64,000 bases of DNA from Gambelia wislizenii (GCA_030847615.1 JAUMIR010000001.1:30131501-30195500), one strand, 5' to 3'. Positions 1 through 13,110 are shown, counted from the stretch's first letter. Numbers and translations: made by a program. Notes: a model not told the origin generated them from the sequence alone.

Positions 1-149
1 ATATAAAGTTTTATTCAATACTGTAAATATGAAATCTTCATTGTTACATCATCACCACAAGAAATGACCTCTCTGCCAGCTCCTCTCATGAGGATGGCTG
101 CATCCACTAGATGCAGAAATGTATCTTGGATTTAAGTGATGTACTACAT

Positions 150-623
150 CTAGAGTATGCACAGGGATTATTGTTCTCTAATTCTGTAGACCACTGGTGT
201 TTAACCTGTGGTCTGGGGACCCCCATAGGTCCGTGATGTCCTCACAAGGGGTTCACAAAGGTTTGAAGGCTGCTTGGCCCACCTCCTCCCTGCAGTGGCG
301 TAGCCACGTGACAGGAGCCAAGGCAAAGCCTGGCTGGCTGGCTTGGCCTGCACATTGCCATTAAATCCTCTCCAGCCACAAACTCGCTGGAAAAAGCAGG
401 AAAAAAGTCTTCCTTCCCCTCCAGTGCCTCTGAGAGAAGGCTTAATGGATGATGTAATTGTTATTATTATTATCAGGTTATTATTGTTATTAGCAGTTTA
501 AATCTTAAGTCTTGAGGGTCCACAGCAACAAAAGATATTTAAAGGGGGTACCTGGTAAATAAAAGTGTAAGAGACACTGGTCTAGCGTATGAACAAGAAT
601 TATTGTTCTCTAATTCTGTAGAC
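150..623. mobile_element. hAT-like fragment between a 43-base direct duplication
   Basis: The segment tctagagtatgcac... at 150-192 recurs with few changes at 581-623; both contain ttgttctctaattctgtag. Between them, from about 193, are sequences like cactggtg-ttaacctgtggtc and, at the right end, gagacactgg, resembling hAT ends. The superfamily call is a guess; the duplication is directly visible. Confidence 0.45.
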
Positions 624-734
624 CTGTTTTATATACAAATCTTCATATTGCACTACTCCTGGCATTTTGAGTGAGTAAAATCTTTTCAAAAAAGTTTCTC
701 TCATTCTAAAGGAGAAATACTTCATCAAAGTTTA

Positions 735-1005
735 TTTTTTAAAAATTTAATTAGGTATTTATACCCCACCCTTCAGCCACAACGGCTATCAGAGCGGCTT
801 ACAAATTGTTTTAAGCAATAGCAATTTACACATCTACACTGCATTAAGCAGTTTCCAATGTGTGTTAACTAATTGCCCCCATGAGCTGGGTACTCATTTT
901 ACCGACCTACGAAAGGATGGAAGGCTGAGTGAACCTTGGAACCCGCTGGAATCGAACTTGCAACGTGGTGGCTTGCAGTACTGGCATTTAACCACTGTGC
1001 CACCA
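735..1005 (-). mobile_element. tRNA-derived SINE, family A, near full length
   Basis: Read on the minus strand it has a tRNA-like head (A-box-like gtggcgcagtggtta; B box gttcgattcc), a body, and a tail ending in gtataaatacctaa. Five copies occur in the window. I do not know the database name. Confidence 0.8.
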
Positions 1006-2702
1006 TTAATTTCTATGTTTTCCAATTTTCTTTTTTGTCTCACTGGAAAAATAAAAAAATTGTCTTTGGGGAAAAAAAGACAGGAATATATGCATACACT
1101 CTTGATTTCCCCCTGTGGGCCTTCACATCTCTAGTGCCAGATAAAAACATTGTTTTCCCCAAGGTTTTAATTAGATGTTTCTGCTACTTTCTGTCACGCT
1201 TTGTTTTTACTAATAGTTTTGTTTAGTTGACACTCTGTCTGCTTTTATTGTTGTCTTTACTGAGTTTTTAAATATATATTTTATTGTCAGCTACCTTGGA
1301 AAAAATTTTAAAGCTAGAAGGCAAGCCTTTTTTTTTTTTAATTAATTTTGGGCTTTCTAGTCTTTTTAAAAAATTAATTTATTAAGTTCTAATCAGACAA
1401 GAAACTCATCAGACATTGCATATTATTTTCCCTAAAAGTAACATTTTATATGAAATCTTTGATTCATGGGGTCACAGCATGAAAAAATAACAAATTTACC
1501 ATTCAACTAAAGCACTTCTCTATAGGTTCAACTGTGACCGTGGAGGAAATTGAAACCCCACACTGTCACTGATTAAATTAATAAAAGGAAGCAGTATTGG
1601 GGTGGGGGTATTAGTTCTGACTGGTCGTTTCTATCATCTTGTACAGTAGATATGAGCTTTTTCAGTAGTGCTATTTCCCAATTTTTTTATACCAGGCTTC
1701 AATTGAGATGTGGTCCAGCTTTTTCCAATTCTGAGCTATTATGAGTCTTGTAGAAAAACAAAACAAAAAATGTAATCAGATCTGAATGATTTAGTGCCTC
1801 ACAGTGTCAGAAAATATGGAGAGAAGTCCTGATTTAGAGTCAACAGTAACTGCTTAGTTTGTAATTTGACTTATTCTTAGAAATATCTTTTCCCAAAATT
1901 CAGAAATACTGGGACACTACTACAACATGTGAAAATAAGTACCCGGTGCCCCACAGTTTCTGCAGCATTTATTTGATCAGTGTTTGTCTATATATTTCAT
2001 TTTCACTGAGATTTAAAGCACTGAGGTTTAAAGATACAGATTTTATTGGAAGACTTTTCCATAATGTTTTCCATTTAACACTTGCCGTGTTTGTATGTGG
2101 ATCAGTATCCCATGCTTTCTTGAAGTCCTCAGAATCTGGGTATGTTGATTTAATCAATAGAATATAGATTTTTGACACTAAACCTATAATGTTTGTTTGG
2201 GAATTTTGTATTAGTGTTTCACATTTGCTTAGAGGACATTGCGTCTGTGTTTTTATGTCTGCTCAGGAGATAAAGTGGAGCATCTGATGTATCTGGATCC
2301 ACAATGGTTTAATTGCAGTTAGTTGACCTTGAATTTGTTTGCTGGACTTGTGTTTTAGCTTTTGTATAAAAGTCTAGTAGCCTATATAGTCCTTTTTATT
2401 CCCAGCCTTTAAATAAGTTAAATTTACCTTGATGATAAAATAAGGGATGACATAAAATTGGGATCAATGGGGATGGTTTCAATATTAGTGTTTAAGGATT
2501 TTGAGTTAGAGCCAAACGTCTGGTCAAATGTCCAGAACTCGAGGCCCTTTACGCACTGCAGATTTAAGTTTTCACATTCCATTTTTATCCAGGCATCTAC
2601 ATTATTGTGGTAAATGATTCTTATGGGCTTTCTATTCTTCAGTCAACATTTTGGGAGTGTATGGTACATCTGCTTGCTCGTATGGCATTTAGAATTGTTC
2701 TG

Positions 2703-2990
2703 CACCTTAATTAAAAGCATGTAGTTTAGCCTCTGGGGAGGCCCTTGTCGCTGCCCCACCACCTTCAAAAATACATCTGATGGGGACACAAGAGAGGGCC
2801 TTCTTGGTGGCTGCTCCCAGGCTCTGAAACTTCCTTCCTAGAGGGGGGGAAATTGGCACCCTCCTTGCTTTCATTTAATAGACAGATGACAGGCCTTTGT
2901 TTTTTGTTGTTCTTTTTAATGGTCTGTTTTTAACAGATTTTAATTTTATTTATGGTTTAATGATATGTTGACTTTTGTATAATGCAAAAT
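2703..2990 (+). mobile_element. LINE 3' fragment (L2/CR1-like)
   Basis: The stretch acaagagagggccttcttgg with ggctctgaaacttccttcc is the typical end of the L2/CR1-clade ORF2. It is followed by a T-rich 3' UTR with tttaatggtctgttttta. It is truncated and has no intact frame. Confidence 0.6.
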
Positions 2991-2994
2991 TTAG

Positions 2995-4209
2995 CTGTAT
3001 AGGTATACCTCAGTTAACAAAGCAGATGTGTTCCTAGGCTTTTACTTCTTTAACATAAACTTTGGTACCAGTGGCAGAAATAACATGGAAAGAACAAGGA
3101 TAGGTTCCTACCCCAGAAAAAGGAAGAGCAAAATGTTTCAGCAAACCTTTTATTCAAAAATAACATTATATACATGTGAAATGAAACAACCAGGTTAAGG
3201 AAGCCTTGAAGAAGTAAAAAAAAAATTTTTTTTTAATATAGTAGCAACCCCTGCGTCCAGGTTCCCCCCACCCCCACGGATGGCGAAATCCGCAGATAAT
3301 AGTGAACACCATCCCAGGGGGCCATCTGGAGGAAAGGAGGGGTGACTTCGCTCCTCCGCCTCCATTGTCCCTGCCATGGCCCTGTGATGGCAGCGATCAT
3401 GGGAGCAAAGGGGGAAGGGGACGAGGACAGTTTACTTCTCTGCCCCCTTCCCCCTTCACCCATGGCCCTGCTGTTGCAGAGATTGTGGGGGCAAAGGGGG
3501 AAGGGGATGAGGACAGTTTACTTCTCTGCCCCCTTTGCCCATGGCCCCACTGACAGCAATCACAGGGGGTGGGGGTAGGGGATGAGGCCAGGTTGCTCCT
3601 CCCTCCTCCTTTCTCCCCTGCGATCGCCGCCGCAGCGACAGGTGCCCTCCCAGGGGAAGGGACGGGGGAGGTGAGATCCCTCCTCCCCCTCCCTTTCTCC
3701 GTGATCGCCAGCCACAGATAATTGAATCAGCGGTTGGCGAATCAGCGGATGGTGGGGTGCTACTGTATTCTAGAGACCACTGTTCTATCCACTGCCTCCA
3801 CTTATGATTTCCATTTAGGCAAGTTAATCTGCTTTCCCTTTTCTTACCATTTTGCTATTCCCACATACCCACTAAGTGATTCTGGAGGCATCTGTTTATC
3901 TTGCCTGTTTCATGTAAGCACACACAGCTACAGTAGGATCACCAAGAGTAGAATTCCATTGTTTCCCAGGTCAAGCTTTATTGCATCATTTGCTGGAGAC
4001 ATGCTGCTGCAACCTTACAACAAAAGTCTGTCTTTTCCCAGCCCTTCTTCACCATCTTCAAAATAACAATGCTACCAAGAAAAAACACAAACAAGCACCT
4101 TCCAGCTAAACAGAAGACAAGAAAAGGGGGAAGGGAGGACTCCCATAGAAAGACTGGAGGGGGGAGCTTCTTTGTCAGAGGCTTTGTTAACTGAGCTATG
4201 CTTGTACAG
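2995..4209. mobile_element. DNA transposon with 29-base inverted ends, split by a second element
   Basis: Bases 2995-3023 and the reverse complement of 4181-4209 align without gaps, sharing CTCAGTTAACAAAGC (about 23 of 29 identical). Such ends resemble pogo/Tigger elements. No transposase frame is seen, so it is non-autonomous. The element at 3239-3765 sits inside it. Confidence 0.7.
3239..3765. mobile_element. Nested pogo/Tigger-like element with TA duplication
   Basis: The ends tagtagcaacccct and cagtagcacccca (reverse complement of the right end) form inverted repeats flanked by TA at 3237-3238 and 3766-3767. Inside are G/C-rich tandem copies of about 86 bases, starting near 3395 and 3481 (caaagggggaaggggacga type). 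No coding capacity was seen. Confidence 0.75.
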
Positions 4210-4214
4210 TATAT

Positions 4215-4376
4215 GTTTTATTTATTTAGGTATTTATACCCCGCTCTTTAGCCACAAAGGCTCCCAGAGCTGCTTACAAATTGTTTGAGCAATAGCAATT
4301 TTCACATCTAAACCAGGTTAAGCTGTTTCCGATGTGTGTTAGCTAATTGCCCCCACAAGCTGGGTATTCATTTTTA
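4215..4376 (-). mobile_element. SINE family A, 3' part only
   Basis: It begins with tttatttaggtatttatacc and continues through the body to the ctgggtattcattt segment, but lacks the tRNA-like head. It lies directly beside the right end of the 2995-4209 element. Confidence 0.75.
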
Positions 4377-4427
4377 AATTTTGCAAGGTGCTTTGAGTCC
4401 AAGGTTGGGAAAAGGGCATGCTGAGAA

Positions 4428-4512
4428 TAGAAGAAGAACACGGCCTCACAGCTCAGGAAAAAAACACAGAAAACCTATGGATGCCGGCGGTGAAAGCCTT
4501 CGACTTCACAGT
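4428..4512 (+). mobile_element. Penelope-like element terminal fragment
   Basis: It contains aacacggcctcacagctcagg and a following atggatgccgg-gtgaaagcctt block. The same blocks end the Penelope copies at 22960 and 31095. Only the terminal 80 or so bases are present. Confidence 0.65.
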
Positions 4513-4544
4513 TCTTGGAAAGCTGCACCCCAGAGAAAGCCTCT

Positions 4545-4860
4545 GACCATCTAGCCTCCTGGCAGCCACCCCATACCTCTGACTAGATGGCATTTACGAT
4601 GCTGGCTTGAACTTAATTGGCACTGCCATTCAGTTCTACCAGCCCCAGTGCTTAGAAGCTCTTACCACCAGGAATTTCTTCCTAATGTTTAGATGGAATC
4701 TCTTTTTCTGTAGTTTGTGTCCATTGCTCCATATCCTTGTCTCTGGAGCAACAGAAAACAAACTTGCTCCATCCTCAGTATGACATCCCTTCAAATATTT
4801 AAACATGGCTATCATGTCCCCTCTTAACCTTCTCTTTCCCAGAAGATGCTGTCCCTTATT
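4545..4860 (-). mobile_element. CR1-type LINE 3' end
   Basis: The sequence accatctagcctcctggcag followed by a body with aggaatttcttcctaatgtt and catgtcccctcttaaccttc is a standard CR1 3' region read in reverse. It is heavily truncated. Confidence 0.7.
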
Positions 4861-4923
4861 TTAGTTGGTAATCCTATCTTCATACCAAAATAGTACAGTG
4901 GCAAGAAGATTGTACTGTACTGT

Positions 4924-4966
4924 GTTGTGTTGTTGTTGTTGTTGCTGCTGCTGCTGTTCTTGTTGT
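4924..4966. repeat. TTG/CTG microsatellite
   Basis: This is a run of (TTG) then (CTG) triplets. Its minus-strand frame reads as polyglutamine but has no gene context. Confidence 0.9.
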
Positions 4967-5592
4967 TTCCTCCTGAATGTGTTGATTGACTCTCTGGAAA
5001 GTGAGCGAAAGGAGCACGCTGGTTTTTGTGTGTAGCAAGAGATGCATTTCAGTCTGGTAGGTGATAAGGAAGAAATGACATCTCCTTGACATAGGACTGT
5101 ACATAACACAATGTGTATTTGGCTGGTTGCCCAAAAACCCTTGAGTTGAAGGTTATCATTTTTTTTGGTCCTTTTAACCAGCAGATTAATCCGGGACCTT
5201 TTTTTAATGACTGTAAAACTGGGGACAGGTGCTGACTTTGGGCTTGGGGGAATTACCCCTCACCCCACAGGTATTCCAATGTTCTATTGATGTCTGTTAA
5301 ATTTACAAAAGAAGAAAATACACTTAGGATTAGTAAGAGGCTTAACAAAGTATATGTTAAGAGTTCCTCAAAGTGTGTAATTTTGTTTAAGAATAGGAAG
5401 TGCCAATTGAGATTTAACCAAGATCTGCCTACTTCAGCATTGATAACATTTATTTGTAGGGATCCTAGGCACCAGCAGATGTTGGGTCCTCAGTCAGAAA
5501 AATGGCTAAAGATCACTGCCAGAATCCCCCAGCCAGTAACTTTTCTCAGCAATCCTATCAGCAGACCACAATTTATTATCTACTCATTGATA

Positions 5593-5842
5593 ATATGCCA
5601 GTATTGCAAAGTCACCACGTTGCAAGTTCGATTCCAGCGGGCTCCAAGGTTCACTCAGCCTTCCGTCCTTTCGTAGGTCGGTAAATTGAGTACCCGGTTT
5701 GTGGGGGCAATTAGCTAACACACATTGGAAGCTGCTTAATGCAGTGTAGATGTGTAAGTTGCTGTTGCTTAACAATTTGTAAGCCGCTCTGATAGCCTTT
5801 GTGGCTGAAGAGCGGGGTATAAATACCTAAATAAAAAAAAAT
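5593..5842 (+). mobile_element. SINE family A, plus orientation
   Basis: It runs from the head (gttcgattcc B box near 5625) to the tail gtataaatacctaaataaa. The 5' edge of the head is clipped. It is followed at once by a CR1-type tail. Confidence 0.8.
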
Positions 5843-5900
5843 ATAACTTCGTGGTCTCTTCCAACTCTACAATTCTATGATTCTATGATTCTATGATTCT
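5843..5900 (+). mobile_element. CR1-type 3' terminal repeats
   Basis: The stretch ctcttccaactctacaattc is followed by three attctatg octamers, the hallmark of CR1 3' ends. It abuts the SINE tail. Confidence 0.75.
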
Positions 5901-6614
5901 GTTGCACATTTGCTATGAAGTTAAGGGAAAGCTGTCAAAATCCATTTTATTTTGAGAAAAATAAAAGCACTTTTCTCAGATATTGCAATAAGTCTCTGAG
6001 CTGTTCACACAGTCACTGAACAAACTTTTAAAAAAATTAATTTGGAAAGCATTCTATTAACTGAACTTTGAAGGAATCCAAGCACCTAAATAGGTGGAGG
6101 CTTTCATCCTCCTTCATTTGACCTGCATTATCATTTAACTTGAAAGGTTATTTTCTTTCCTTTTTATTTTTTTTATATACACACGGGGGTGGGGGGAGGG
6201 ATGGGTTTCACATGTTATTTTGGAAGGCTCAGTTTGCCTGATGTATACAGATTAGCCAAACATTGTATACACTAGCCTTTGCCTTCTGGATACATGGGAC
6301 TGTAGCATCCATCAACCACAGTCAGAACAACAGATAATAAGAGATAATGGAACTGAAGTGGTCCAACTCATCTGGTTGGGGAAGACTGTAAACATAGCCA
6401 CATACGTTTTTTTTTATATTTTCCTCCCCTCTATTGTATGTAAAAATGTTATGACCAACTGGTGTTTTTAATATTGTGTTTGGTATTTTGCTCATTGTTT
6501 TTTGTTTTGTTTTTTTTGTTTTTGTTTTTTGTTTTTAAAGTAAGGATTCAACAAATAATATATTTCTGTACAGACTCACTGAGAAGTCAGCTTGAACATG
6601 CTCTGCACCAATAC

Positions 6615-6720
6615 TAGAGCTTAAGAAAGTAAACAATTCCCAGAATTCCCCAGTAGCATGACCTTGCTGGCTGGGTGATTCTGAGAATTGTCGTCCAAGA
6701 AAGTAACTTTTCTAACCTCT
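6615..6720. repeat. Palindromic MITE-like element (family P), copy 1
   Basis: The left arm carries aattcccagaattccccag and the right arm its inverted partner (ctgggtgattctgagaattg) followed by gtccaagaaagtaactttt. Similar foldback units recur at least eight times in the window. Confidence 0.65.
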
Positions 6721-7249
6721 GCATAAATGCTTGCAGCACATGTCGAATGTGCATACATAAATATAGTTCGTAGTGCAGCCCAAATAGAGCCCTCACCTTA
6801 CCTGGTAAGTAACTCATCTTGGTGTCCAACCCAAGAGGAATGTGACAGCCACCTTTTCCTCATGTATTATGCTTTCTAACTCCAAAAGCACCAGACGTAC
6901 TGTACTGCCTTTTAGGCACCGTCTTCGATAACACTCAGGGGATTAATATTATTTTTAAACTAATTAAAAGGGCATTACAAGTACAATGTCTCAGAAACCC
7001 TGATGGGCATGTGAGGTAGCTACTGAAACCCTGTGCAGGATAATCCCTTTCCCTTTCCCCTCCCAAGGTGAGCCAGGTTGCAGGTAATCCTGCTGGAAGC
7101 AGAACCTCTTTATCAAAGAGAGATCCTTGTAATATTTGCCCCTGAGTCACACTCATGCTGTGTGGTTTAATAAGGCGAGGCAGGTAGATAATTTCACCTT
7201 TCTGCTTTCCCTGGCTTCTTCTTTGAACTTCTTCTTGGCAGTGAGGAGA

Positions 7250-7290
7250 ACACACATGCACACATGTGTGCCCACAGACACACACACACA
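7250..7290. repeat. CA-rich simple repeat
   Basis: It has alternating cacatgcacacatg and cacacacacac runs. Confidence 0.7.
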
Positions 7291-7452
7291 AGATCTGCAG
7301 TGTGGAGATGATCCCTTTGATTCTACAGAGCAGGAAACTGTCCATTTCTCCTTACAAGTAGCTTGACAGCCAGAGAGAAATTGGGATCTAAGCAACTTGC
7401 AGTGTGTACAGAGCATTTGGGAGCACCTCCAGTTGGGCTTGCTAAAATAGTA

Positions 7453-7682
7453 CAGTTGTCCCTTCACATTCGCTGGGGTTTGGGTCCAGGACCCCCAGTG
7501 AATACCCAAATCGGTGAATACTCAAGTCCCATTATATGCAATGGCATAGCAAAATGGTGTCCCTCATATAAGATGACAAAATCAAGGTTTGCTTTTTGGA
7601 TTATTATTTTTTTAAGAATATTTTCAAGCTGTGAATACTTAAATCCGTGAATGCCAAATCTGTGAATATGGAGGGACATCTG
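7453..7682. mobile_element. Short pogo/Tigger-like MITE with TA duplication
   Basis: The ends cagttgtcccttcacattcg and, in reverse complement, cagatgtccctccatattca form inverted repeats flanked by TA on both sides. It is 230 bases and non-coding. The same family occurs at 8198-8420 and 45767-46421. Confidence 0.8.
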
Positions 7683-8197
7683 TATTGTCTTTTCTGGACT
7701 GAAACCAGAGACTCACTTCCCTGTAAATACCTCTGGGCAGGAAATTCACTTTTATAGCAAGGATAGGGTATCACTGACCCTCGAGATGTTGTTGAACTGT
7801 TGTTATTGACTTAAAAATTATATTTTTAGATGCATTTAATACATATTCCTTAGGTGTCATATAACAGTTAAAAACAGAAGGAAAAACCATTTTAAAAAAC
7901 CCCTAAGAATAAACCTTAAAAATCCAACACAGCCTTAAAAGACCCAACAACACAAATTGCAGGAGCTAAAAACAAGTAGACACAAAAAGCATGTACAAAA
8001 TCCACTGTCAGTTTCAAAGGAAGTAAATAAAAATATAACGAAAGACCAGGGAGAGCAAGAACAACTTCATCTGGTCTTAAATGGATACTAGTGCAGACAC
8101 TACAGGTTTATCTGTACTGCAACATTATATCATTTTTTTGGTGAGGTATTTGGAATTCCCTGCTACAGAGCTGTAGTCCCCTTCACTTCCTAATGTA

Positions 8198-8420
8198 CAG
8201 TGGGCCTGGTATCCACTAGTGCTTGAGTCCGGGACTCTCTGTGGATACCAGAATCCATGGATGCTCAAATCCCATTATATACAGTGGTATAGTAAAATGG
8301 TGTCCTTTATATAAAATCGCAAAATCAACTTTGCTTTTTGGAATTTAAAAAATATATATTTTCAAGCCGTGGATAGTTGAATCCGTAGATGCAGAATCCA
8401 TGAATACAGAGGGCCAACTG
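8198..8420. mobile_element. Second short pogo/Tigger-like MITE
   Basis: The ends cagtgggcctggtatccac and the reverse complement cagttggccctctgtattca are flanked by TA. The internal block cccattatatacagtgg-atag-aaatggtgtcc is shared with the 7453 copy, so both derive from one source. Confidence 0.8.
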
Positions 8421-8469
8421 TATTCTCAGTGCCTCTCTATGTTATGGAATTAAATGGCTTTAATCCTTG

Positions 8470-8600
8470 CTCACTCTTTCTTTGGTACCACCAGTGTCCC
8501 TAGCCAAACTACAAATCCCAGGATTCCTTAGGCTATAGCCTTGGCAATTAAAGTGGTATGAACCACAAGCCCCAGGGTTCTATAACATGGAATGAGAACA
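8470..8600. repeat. MITE-like family Q fragment
   Basis: The sequence aaactacaaatcccaggatt followed by caattaaagtggtatgaacc recurs at 27520-27670 and 50040-50270, with inverted halves around the aatcccaggatt core. Confidence 0.5.
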
Positions 8601-9476
8601 TTTAAAGGAGTGTGGAAATTATATAACTGGACAGTACAGTTACATCTGTAATGATCTTTCCTCAGAAGAGCATTCCATGGCAGGAGCACAGGTGGGTCAC
8701 CACTGAAGATACCTGCTCTCATGGCTGTCTCTCAAATCCCAGCCTTGGAAAGAAATGCACTTAGCTCTTTTGCTATTTTCCCCACATGCAAAAGGCAGAG
8801 GAGAAACAAAAATGGCTGCACACTCAGCTGGTGCTTTCACAACCAAGCTAGGGGATCTGATGATATGAGAGGTGTTTCTATGTTTTTGATGTCATCTGGC
8901 TGCAGCTGGGTCCAAAAAGGGGAATCTCTCCCCCCAACACACACAAAGGCAAAAGATTCCTCACCCATGCCTTAAACTGTGTCGTATTTCTTTTTCTTAC
9001 AATCTGGATTTTAGTCCCTTTTTCCTACAAGAGGAATTGGGGATTTATCAGTGATTGGTTGGGCCACTGACTATGTCATCCCTCGGTCTAGGTGAGTGAC
9101 GGGGTCATACCCCCTTGACTCAAATTAAGACTTGCCAACAGGTATGAAAAATGGGTGTTTCAGAGGATCCTTTGCATTGTGTTTGCCTTTGATCTTATTT
9201 ATTTATTGTTCTAAAATATTATATATATATAAAGTATGTAGGAATAAATTTTAAAAGTAAAAGCAACACCTCTGTTTCTAACCCACCTTCTATATGATTG
9301 CTCTATAGTGGATTTTGCTTGGTTATTTATTAGGAGAAAGTGTTCTACCCAGTTGCCTCTAAGTTACTGCTTTCCCTCCCTCCCTTTCCTTTTTTCTCAT
9401 TTTCATTTATATTTCCCTTATCCTGTTGTCTTGTCTCCTTCCTTCCTTCCTTTCTCCTATTGAAGTATCTTAATAT

Positions 9477-10110
9477 TGGTCCCGTCTACACGATTTAAAT
9501 AATACGTACGGCGTGCAGAAGTTCGCGCTTCGGTACAAACGGCTGGTCAGATGCACACGAATGCAAAAGAGGGAGGGCAGGTTTTCCACCCTGAAATACG
9601 CACACGCGGCATTCGGGAGGGAAAGCGGATCGCAAAGAGAAATCCGTACGCCGTTCGGATGGCTGACGGGTCCGTACGGTCCGTTCGCACACATACAAAC
9701 AGGCAGGGTAATCTGATTGGCTGGTCGAGTAGAGGGGGCGGGGCTAGCATGGAGGGGAATTGGGAGCGACCGCCATGTTGGTTTCCCGGCTAGCGAGCGT
9801 CCAGTAAGTCCGTGAATTTATATGTTTATTTATTTTTATTTTATATTGTAAATACGGAAAACCGACTGTCCGCAAACCAGGAACCTTTTAAAAAAAAAAA
9901 GCGCAGCGGGAGATTTAAAACTGCCGCTTGGCTTGCTTGCTCCAGCCAGCTTCGGGAAGAGGGAGTCATACGGAGTTTAGGGGGGGTTAAAAATCATATA
10001 GCCGGTTCGTATGCATACGAACGACAGGCTGTTCATATTTTTTTGCCCCCCATACGGATTTTTTTATGACCGTATAGCCGCACCCATTGTCTAGTCCTTT
10101 GTCATAAAGA
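9477..10110. mobile_element. CpG-rich segment, probable non-autonomous DNA element
   Basis: It is far richer in CpG than its surroundings, with repeated cgtacg and cggtccg motifs. The left edge ggtcccgtctacacg and the reverse complement of the right edge, ggactagacaatggg, are weak inverted ends similar to other elements here (10255, 17896, 61256). A GC box (GGGGCGGGGC, 9735-9744) and a YY1-like site (ccgccatgttgg, 9770-9781) lie inside. Confidence 0.45.
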
Positions 10111-10134
10111 GTGCACTGTAGTTGCATCCTAACT

Positions 10135-10247
10135 AGAGACTGGGAGAGTTGCTTTTTGACTGCAGCTCCCAGAATTCCCCAGGGAGCATTCATGCTGGCT
10201 TGAGGATTTTAGGAGTTGTAGCCCAAACAGCAGTTTCCCTGAACTCT
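10135..10247. repeat. Palindromic element family P, copy 2
   Basis: It has arms gcagctcccagaattcccca and an inverted ggattttaggagttgtagcc half around gcattcatgctggc. Confidence 0.6.
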
Positions 10248-10254
10248 GATTTTA

Positions 10255-10846
10255 AGGTCCTGTCTAAATTGTCAAAATAATCCTCATGGAATTCACATGG
10301 AAGGTGATCTGTCTAAATGAACATTTGCATTGTTACATCATATTTGGAAGGGGGGCAGCCAAATCCACCATAAACTCAATTGGGGAAGCCTGCACGGCTT
10401 TTCCTGGAGTTTTTAAAAAAGCTCCGTAGAGGATGTGAACGTCCACTCATTAAGACAGTTGTATTCACATTGCACTTTTCCATAGGAGAGGCAGCACAAG
10501 CTGGTTGGCCAGATGGGCATGGGGGGTGGGGCTTGCCAGCAGATTTTTGGCTGAGCAAGAGATTGGTAAGGTGATAAAAAGGCGATCTTTCTTCTCTTTT
10601 CTCTTTTTTCTTTTGTAAATATGAATTATCGCTTGTGCATACCATGGTAAATGGTTTTTTGTTTTTGTTTTTAAATTCAGCAGCTGCAGATTTAAAAGGG
10701 CAAGTAATTCACTCGTGGCTGCCAGCTTCACTAGGGGGCTTGCAAAGTTTATGGCTCTATTAACCATTAAGATACTTCGCAGCTGCTGCAAATTGCTACT
10801 ACTCCAGAGCAATCCCCCCCCCCCATATAGACAAGCCCTCTGTCTC
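10255..10846. mobile_element. Probable non-autonomous DNA element (gcttgtctac family)
   Basis: The left edge ggtcctgtctaaattg and the right edge catatagacaagccc (inverted: gggcttgtctatatg) look like related ends. The interior is unique. Boundaries are approximate and no clear target duplication was found. It lies directly upstream of the first visible exon. Confidence 0.4.
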
Positions 10847-10849
10847 TCG

Positions 10850-10881
<32 letters not shown>
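10850..10881. repeat. GTT microsatellite
   Basis: This is a run of about ten GTT triplets, 100 bases before the first visible exon. Confidence 0.95.
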
Positions 10882-10882
<1 letters not shown>

Positions 10883-10980
10883 TCATTTATCTCCAGCCGC
10901 TGAGGGGAAACTGAAGCTTGCTCAGCTGAGGTTATGGTGCAATGATTGACTCTAATACTTGATTCCTGGTCTCATTACAG

Positions 10981-11070
10981 GGTTCAAAGAGAGTCCTGAG
11001 ATCCAATGAATATGTTCTACCCCCTGGAGGCTTGATGGAAACTGACCTGGAACTGACATTTTCATTGCAG
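10981..11070 (+). CDS. PACS2-like: PACS coding exon 1 of window (cargo-binding region)
   Basis: The acceptor is ctcattacag and the donor GTAATT; phase 0 to 0, 30 residues starting [10 protein letters not shown] and ending TFSLQ. In human PACS proteins this segment follows the motif VKMQ, which must lie on an exon left of the window. It is part of the N-terminal furin/cargo-binding region. The reading [15 protein letters not shown] resembles both paralogues. Confidence 0.95.
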
Positions 11071-11528
11071 GTAATTTGAACTTTGCTGCCCGGAAAGCAG
11101 AGATTCTTCTCTTAGTGAGATAGCTAATGTCCTTGCCTGTTTCTTCAAGCTGTCTGATGAAGAGGCAGTGAATTTAGGAATAGCATCATCATTAGGAATT
11201 CCTTTTCAGTTCTATTAAAGAGGGTTTGGTCTTCTATAAGTATGATAGAATTGGTTTTTGGATAGCACAATGTTTTGTATGCTTACTCAGAAGCAAGTAC
11301 CATATATTCAGTGGACCTTACTCCATTGTAAAAGTGTTTTAGGATTACATTTTGAGACTTTTCACAGATGTGTGAGAGATTAGGATGAGTAAATGGAAGA
11401 TGAGCATGGAAGAAGGAAACATAAAAGGCATTTTAGAGGTCAAGGTTGTTTCTGCTTAGATTTTCTAATGGATATGGGGCCAGAGCTGCATGATAAACAG
11501 CATACTTACCTGAATCCTTCCTTTGTAG

Positions 11529-13110
<1,582 letters not shown>

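Larger units (their letters stand above)
1..10980. other. Intronic or upstream DNA left of the first visible exon
   Basis: No coding exon was found here on either strand. Since the first visible exon starts mid-protein, most or all of this is probably intron. The repeats are listed separately. At about 1010-2700 I see only AT-rich sequence, possibly very old LINE remains. About 5900-6600, 7690-8190 and 8600-9470 hold no structure I can name apart from short simple repeats. Confidence 0.6.

Noticed and set aside
4861..5109. Polyglutamine-containing small protein on the minus strand
   Set aside because: The Gln run is a CTG/TTG microsatellite; the flanks show no conserved protein.
5600..5640. 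tRNA gene candidate at gttcgattcc
   Set aside because: It is the B box of a SINE head; no acceptor stem or complete cloverleaf is evident.
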